Below, piece after piece: positions 33,929 to 37,631 of a stretch of 37,631 nt of DNA; positions within the stretch are counted from its first letter, which is position 1; each line of letters begins with the position of its first letter. Origin of the DNA: Candidatus Avelusimicrobium excrementipullorum (lineage in GTDB: Bacteria > Elusimicrobiota > Elusimicrobia > Elusimicrobiales > Elusimicrobiaceae); the NCBI GenBank assembly GCA_019120455.1, contig DWVB01000002.1, positions 1 through 37,631 of the forward strand, written 5' to 3'. The translations under genes and the position numbers were made by a program. The notes below the pieces were generated by a model that was not told the origin of the DNA, did no database searches, and was given only the letters and a program-made list of their open reading frames with translations.

Positions 33929-35079
33929 TTTTCTTCTCCGATAAGCAAGGTTGCCACGGCGTGGCACATGGCCGCTTCCCCGCGGCCGATTTCGCCCACG
34001 TGTTCGTGGCTTTTGGATTTGAAACTTACGTCTTTTTCATCTATTTCAAAAATACGGGCCAGGCTGGCGCGCACCGCCGCATAATGCGGGCTGATTTTGG
34101 GCTCCTGCGTGACAAGCGTCGCGTCTATATGCACAATGCGGGCGTGATGCTTGCGCAGCAGCTCCAAAACGCTCTTGGCTATTTTTTGGCTGTCTATGCC
34201 TTCAATGCTCGGGTCGGTCGGCGGGAAAAGCAGGCCGATTTCCCCCAGGCACACCGCGCCCAGGGCCGCGTCACACACGGCATGCAGCACCACATCGCCG
34301 TCGCTGTGGCCGGCAAAGCCTTTTTTGTGCGGAATTTCCACCCCACCGATAATAAACCGCCGCCCCTGCACCAAACGGTGCAGGTCAAAGCCAAATCCCG
34401 TGCGCTGGCACGCGCCCGCGGTTAAAAACGCTTCCGCCATGACCAAATCCTCCGGCGTGGTAATTTTCAAATTTTTGTAATCGGACGGCTCTATCTTCAC
34501 GCTCACGCCCAGCCGCTCCACCAGCTGGGATTCGTCCGTCGCGTCCTGCAAATGGGCAAATTTGTCCAGCGCGCGGCGCAAAATATCCGCGCGGTAACAC
34601 TGCGGCGTCTGCGCCGCCCACAGGCTGCTGCGCTCCAGCGTGCGCTCCACCGCGCCCGCGCGCACCTGTTTGACCGTATCCTTTACCGGCACGGCCAATA
34701 CGGCGGCCCCTTCTTCAAAACCGCGTCTTAAACAGCGGGCCACGGCCTGCGGGTCCACCAGCGGGCGGGCCCCGTCATGCACGGCCACGGCCTGTGCGCG
34801 GGGGTCCAGCGCGGCCACGCCGCTGATAACGGAGGCCAAACGCATGGCCCCAGGCTGGGCAAAACTAATTTGGGGAAAATGTTTTTTAAGGATTTCGCGG
34901 TTCTCGGGCGCGGTCACCACAACGATTTGCTTAATGCACGGCACTTTGGCCAGCGCCTGCACCGCGCGCAGGAGCACCGGTCTGCCCGCCAGGGGCAACA
35001 TTTGTTTGGGGCGGCCCATGCGTTTGCCCAGGCCGCCGGCTACCACTACAGCGCCGGCAAAAGTCAGTTCGTCCTGCAT
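33925..35079 (-). CDS. ispDF: Bifunctional IspD-IspF (MEP pathway)
   Basis: A 384-residue fusion. Residues 1-222 are IspD, making CDP-methylerythritol from MEP and CTP: the nucleotide loop AGGLGKRMGRPKQ (14-26), VHDGARPLVDP, PVKDTVKQV and ATDESQLVE are clear. Residues 227-384 are IspF, forming the cyclodiphosphate: metal ligands Asp232 and His234 in GFDLHRL and His266 in GDVVLHAVCD, plus KSKSHEHVGEIGRGEA. IspD and IspF are separate in many bacteria but fused in several lineages. Both enzymes act in cytoplasmic isoprenoid precursor synthesis. The gene lies just after the YacL-like gene and overlaps the lipoprotein start by four bases. Confidence 0.97.
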   Translation of the reverse strand: MQDELTFAGAVVVAGGLGKRMGRPKQMLPLAGRPVLLRAVQALAKVPCIKQIVVVTAPENREILKKHFPQISFAQPGAMRLASVISGVAALDPRAQAVAVHDGARPLVDPQAVARCLRRGFEEGAAVLAVPVKDTVKQVRAGAVERTLERSSLWAAQTPQCYRADILRRALDKFAHLQDATDESQLVERLGVSVKIEPSDYKNLKITTPEDLVMAEAFLTAGACQRTGFGFDLHRLVQGRRFIIGGVEIPHKKGFAGHSDGDVVLHAVCDAALGAVCLGEIGLLFPPTDPSIEGIDSQKIAKSVLELLRKHHARIVHIDATLVTQEPKISPHYAAVRASLARIFEIDEKDVSFKSKSHEHVGEIGRGEAAMCHAVATLLIGEEK

Positions 35080-35086
35080 TCGCTCC

Positions 35087-36034
35087 CTACTTTATTTTGG
35101 CAAAAATCATACGCCCCGAAGACGTCTGCAAAATGGAATAAACGGATACTTCGGTGCGTTTGCCGATAAATTTGCGTCCGTCCTCCACCACGACCATGGT
35201 GCCGTCGTCCAGGTATCCGATGCCCTGTTCCTTTTCTTTGCCGTCTTTCATAATAAACAAAGACATCGTTTCCCCGGGCAGCACCACGGGTTTTAAGGCG
35301 GTGGCCAAATCGGCGATGTTTAACACCACCACATCATACAGCGCGCCTACTTTATTGACGTTAAAATCCAGCGTCACCACTTCCGCATCAAAACTTTTGG
35401 CCAGTTTGACCACGCGTTCGGTATCGTTTTCGGCTTTGGGCGTTTTGGAAGTAATACGCACGGCAATTTCCTTGAGTTCCTGCAGGCGGGAAGCCACGTC
35501 CAGCCCGCGGCGGCCTTTGGCGCGTTCCAGCGGGTCTTTGGAGGCGGCCATTTTATTGAGCGCTTCCAGCACGAACACAGGAATAACGATAATGCCGGAG
35601 AGGAAGTTAATTTCGCACAAGTCCACAATGCGCCCGTCCATCAGGGCGGTAACGTCGGCCACTTTGAGGTGGCGGCCTTTGTAGGACAGCCCTTCCAAAT
35701 CGCGCGATTTAAACAGGCTGGCCAATACGCCGAATACAATCAGCCCGATTTCCACATACCGCCCGTTATTTACCCACCACTCCAAAGAGCCGGTACCCGA
35801 AAAATTCTGCACGGCATAATCGGTAAACACAAACAGCAAATACCCCAGCAAAAAGCCAGAGCAGGCAATCATAATTTTAATCAGGCGCAGGCGCTTAAAC
35901 ACCGCTTCGGCAATAATGACAATCAGCGCGCATAAAAGCCCCGCCGCCAGGGACACGGGGTCTTTGTCAATAAAATCATACGTCAGAAAAGGAAACGCGA
36001 TCAGCGTGGAAAAACGGAAAATCCAAATAGGCAT
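35087..36034 (-). CDS. YacL-like membrane protein with PIN and TRAM domains
   Basis: A 315-residue protein using ATG 36034, preceded by GGAGGG. Residues about 1-110 hold four hydrophobic segments. Residues about 122-235 are a PIN nuclease-like domain with conserved acids: Asp127 in VADVT, DGRIVDL, the Glu of FVLEAL, and VVTLDFNVNKVG. Residues about 255-315 are the TRAM nucleic acid-binding domain (PGETMSLFIMKDGKEKEQG, YLDDGTMVVVEDG, LQTSSGRMIFAK). The family is Bacillus YacL, membrane-bound, thought to act on RNA, with unproven substrates. It heads the leftward operon with ispDF, as yacL does in Firmicutes. Confidence 0.9.
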   Translation of the reverse strand: MPIWIFRFSTLIAFPFLTYDFIDKDPVSLAAGLLCALIVIIAEAVFKRLRLIKIMIACSGFLLGYLLFVFTDYAVQNFSGTGSLEWWVNNGRYVEIGLIVFGVLASLFKSRDLEGLSYKGRHLKVADVTALMDGRIVDLCEINFLSGIIVIPVFVLEALNKMAASKDPLERAKGRRGLDVASRLQELKEIAVRITSKTPKAENDTERVVKLAKSFDAEVVTLDFNVNKVGALYDVVVLNIADLATALKPVVLPGETMSLFIMKDGKEKEQGIGYLDDGTMVVVEDGRKFIGKRTEVSVYSILQTSSGRMIFAKIK

Positions 36035-36091
36035 GTGCCCTCCGTAAGGCCGCGGCGGTGCTCCGTCCGGCATAAAATAAAGTATATGTAT

Positions 36092-36120
36092 ATTTTATCA
36101 TTCCGCGGCGGGTTTGTCAG
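36092..36120 (-). promoter_or_regulatory. Promoter of the YacL-ispDF-cysS-add operon
   Basis: On the minus strand CTGACA, a 17-base spacer and TAAAAT. Both boxes match consensus at five of six positions. The leader to the YacL-like start is about 50 bases. The inverted repeat AGGCGG/CCGCCT touches the -35 box. Confidence 0.75.
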
Positions 36121-36151
36121 GCGGTACCCTTCCGCCTCACAAACGCAATAA

Positions 36152-36174
36152 CGCCCCGCTGGCGGAGCGGGGCG
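36152..36174. other. Orphan GC-rich hairpin resembling local terminators
   Basis: CGCCCCGCT pairs with AGCGGGGCG around GGCGG. The arms are identical to those of the terminator at 20779-20799, but there is no T-run on either strand and no convergent gene end. It may be a decayed terminator or part of a small RNA. Confidence 0.5.
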
Positions 36175-36341
36175 CGCGCTGTATGTCTGTGTTACAGCAT
36201 TCACGGGAAAACGCGGCACAAATCTTTTGGCCTGAAAGGGCCGGCAGTAAAATTCTCTGTGTGTATAAACCTTTTTCAACGGATTTTATTGCAGCGGCAA
36301 AAGCCTCCCGAAGAAAAACCGGAATTTGATATCATATATAT

Positions 36342-37208
36342 ATGATTTTGGAAGGAAAAACCCTGGCCGCTTCTTTGCGTGCGCCGCTGGCGCAGCGCGC
36401 CGATGCCGTACGACGCAAACTGGGCAGGCCGATATCTCTTTTTGCCGCCGGATCCACGGAGGATTACGGCGCGTATGTCTATTTAAAAAAAGAGGTGCAG
36501 GCCGCCGAAAAGCTGGGCGTACGCACACGGGTGCATGAACTCAACAACGCCACACGCGCGGAAGAGTTTTTAAATTTATTGCAAAAAGTATCCGCCGATC
36601 CGGACATTGACTCCATTTTAATTCCGCGGCCCCTGCCGCCGGCGCTGGCGCAAAGCGGATTTACGCGGTATATTGCGCCGGAAAAAGACATTGACGGCAT
36701 GTCCAACACGGCCATGGGCAATTTGTTTTTATGCAAGAGCTGGCAGGACGTGCAGGCCCTGCCTACTTTTGTCCCCTGCACGGCACTGGCGGTTATCCGC
36801 CTGCTGGACGCGCACGGGATAGACCCCCAGGGCATGGAAGCCGCCGTCATCGGCCGCTCTCCCACCGTGGGCCGCCCGCTGGCGCATTTGCTGACCTGCC
36901 GCAATGCCACGGTAAAAATTTGCCATACGTTTACGCGGGATTTGGCCGTCTCCCTGCAAAATGCGGATTTAATCTGCGCCGCCGCCGGACAGCCGGCCCT
37001 GCTCCATGCCGGAAACGTCAAAAAGGGCGCAACCGTCATAGACATCGCCACCAATTTGGACAAAGACGGCCGCCTCTGCGGCGATGCCTGCACCCAGCAG
37101 CTGCTGGACAAAGGCTGCCGCGTTTCCCCCGTTCCCGGGGGAGTGGGGCCCGTAACGCTTGCGTGCCTGCTGGAAAACATTATATTATCTGGGGAAAGAA
37201 AGATTTAA
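36342..37208 (+). CDS. folD: FolD-like methylenetetrahydrofolate dehydrogenase/cyclohydrolase
   Basis: A 288-residue FolD of normal length, interconverting methylene-, methenyl- and formyl-tetrahydrofolate. The N-terminal domain has the YVxxK motif with catalytic Lys49, the KDIDGM segment and a reduced PCTALAV where most have PCTPxG. The NADP domain has GRSPTVGRP and the end has PVPGGVGPVTLACLLENI. The usual VQLPLP strand reads IPRPLP, so the catalytic Gln is replaced by Pro95. No Shine-Dalgarno precedes the ATG, which follows an AT-rich stretch, so translation may be leaderless or start by another route. A lipoprotein gene follows ten bases later. Confidence 0.92.
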   Translation: MILEGKTLAASLRAPLAQRADAVRRKLGRPISLFAAGSTEDYGAYVYLKKEVQAAEKLGVRTRVHELNNATRAEEFLNLLQKVSADPDIDSILIPRPLPPALAQSGFTRYIAPEKDIDGMSNTAMGNLFLCKSWQDVQALPTFVPCTALAVIRLLDAHGIDPQGMEAAVIGRSPTVGRPLAHLLTCRNATVKICHTFTRDLAVSLQNADLICAAAGQPALLHAGNVKKGATVIDIATNLDKDGRLCGDACTQQLLDKGCRVSPVPGGVGPVTLACLLENIILSGERKI

Positions 37209-37218
37209 AGGAGAAAAT

Positions 37219-37631
37219 ATGAAAACCTTCATTCATCTGGCCGCATTATCCGTTTTCTGTCTGGGCCTGGCCGCCTGCTCTTCCGCCGACAAAAAGGAGC
37301 AAGAACCGCAGTACCAGCGCAAGATTTATCTGACGGAAGAAGATTACCTGGAGGATTTGGACCGCCAGGCCTATGCCGAACGGCGGGAAGCCAAACCCAA
37401 TGTAGAGTCCGAATATATCTTTGACGTACAGCCCGATACGCAGAAAAACGTCTATTTCTTTGACGACCGCCAGCGCCCCATGGTGCCCGGTGTGCCCAGT
37501 GAACGCGATTACCGCCAAACCAAACGCCTGTGGGAAAAACCGCGCCGCTACTCGCCGGACCAGTATTACGGCACGGCGGACGCTTCCGCGGCGGCGCCGG
37601 CGGACACCTACACCGATACCTCGTCTTCGTA
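37219..37631 (+). CDS. Putative lipoprotein, 5' part (runs off the window)
   Basis: The frame is open from ATG 37219 to the right edge, 137 codons. AAAGGAG lies five bases upstream. Residues 1-19 are a lipoprotein signal with lipobox LAAC and lipidated Cys20. The mature part is charged and Tyr/Arg/Asp-rich (KIYLTEEDYLEDLDRQAYAE, then YIFDVQPDTQKNVYFFDD), ending in an Ala/Ser/Thr-rich stretch at the edge. I do not recognise a family. It follows folD by ten bases and is probably cotranscribed. Confidence 0.8.
   Translation, partial: MKTFIHLAALSVFCLGLAACSSADKKEQEPQYQRKIYLTEEDYLEDLDRQAYAERREAKPNVESEYIFDVQPDTQKNVYFFDDRQRPMVPGVPSERDYRQTKRLWEKPRRYSPDQYYGTADASAAAPADTYTDTSSS

Larger units (their letters stand above)
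36035..36341. other. Intergenic region with promoter and three hairpins
   Basis: This is a 307-base gap between divergent genes. It contains a good minus-strand promoter (36092-36120) and three adjacent inverted repeats: AGGCGG/CCGCCT at 36119-36137, CGCCCCGCT/AGCGGGGCG at 36152-36174, and GCTGTA/TACAGC at 36178-36198. None has a good T-run. For folD I see only a TATAAA (36264-36269) without a -35. No coding gene is apparent. Confidence 0.5.

Overview
The window looks like chromosome from a Gram-negative, fermentative bacterium. Outer-membrane traits are an MsbA-like lipid exporter, a type V autotransporter and Sec/Lsp-type lipoproteins. These sit beside a complete mannose-family PTS whose HPr carries both His15 and Ser46, with an HPr kinase, an arrangement known from Deltaproteobacteria and some other deep Gram-negative lineages. 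Together with the fused IspDF, gene content and moderate GC, this fits a host-associated Elusimicrobiota-type genome. That placement is inference; no rRNA is present to settle it. I see no mobile element, phage or CRISPR array.

Layout. Bases 2-1776 hold the end of a ROK-family sugar kinase and manA. Bases 1850-10162 (minus strand) are one seven-gene surface-glycan operon in transcription order uxs, ugd, galE, DUF4422 glycosyltransferase, glf, GT2, msbA, driven by a near-consensus promoter at 10264-10292 and closed by a terminator at 1817-1844. It converts UDP-Glc to UDP-GlcA and UDP-Xyl, and to UDP-Gal and UDP-Galf. A 996-residue autotransporter (10389-13379) diverges from it, followed by a GT8 and a GT9 gene diverging from each other, and tRNA-Ala(GGC) with its own promoter and terminator. 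Bases 16021-20231 (minus) are smc plus a metallophosphoesterase. Bases 20548-20772 encode a 74-residue two-repeat protein behind a structured leader. A second DUF4422 gene (20805-21836, minus) follows.

Bases 22150-30654 are a tight ten-gene plus-strand operon: hpf, hprK, rapZ, PTS EIIA, EIIB, EIIC, EIID, ptsH, ptsI, lepA. It puts ribosome hibernation, the phosphorelay, its kinase regulator and a translation GTPase under one transcript. Bases 30731-36034 are a minus-strand housekeeping operon (YacL-like PIN/TRAM protein, ispDF, a lipoprotein, cysS, adenosine deaminase). folD and a lipoprotein cut by the window edge run rightward from 36342.

The compact style is notable: many ATGA, TGATG and TAATATG stop/start junctions, and nearly every convergent gene pair shares one bidirectional GC-rich terminator. 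The most unusual items are the small two-repeat protein with its leader, the DUF4422 paralogue that has lost its HYRR motif, the FolD with an altered catalytic region, and the repeat-built autotransporter next to the glycan operon.
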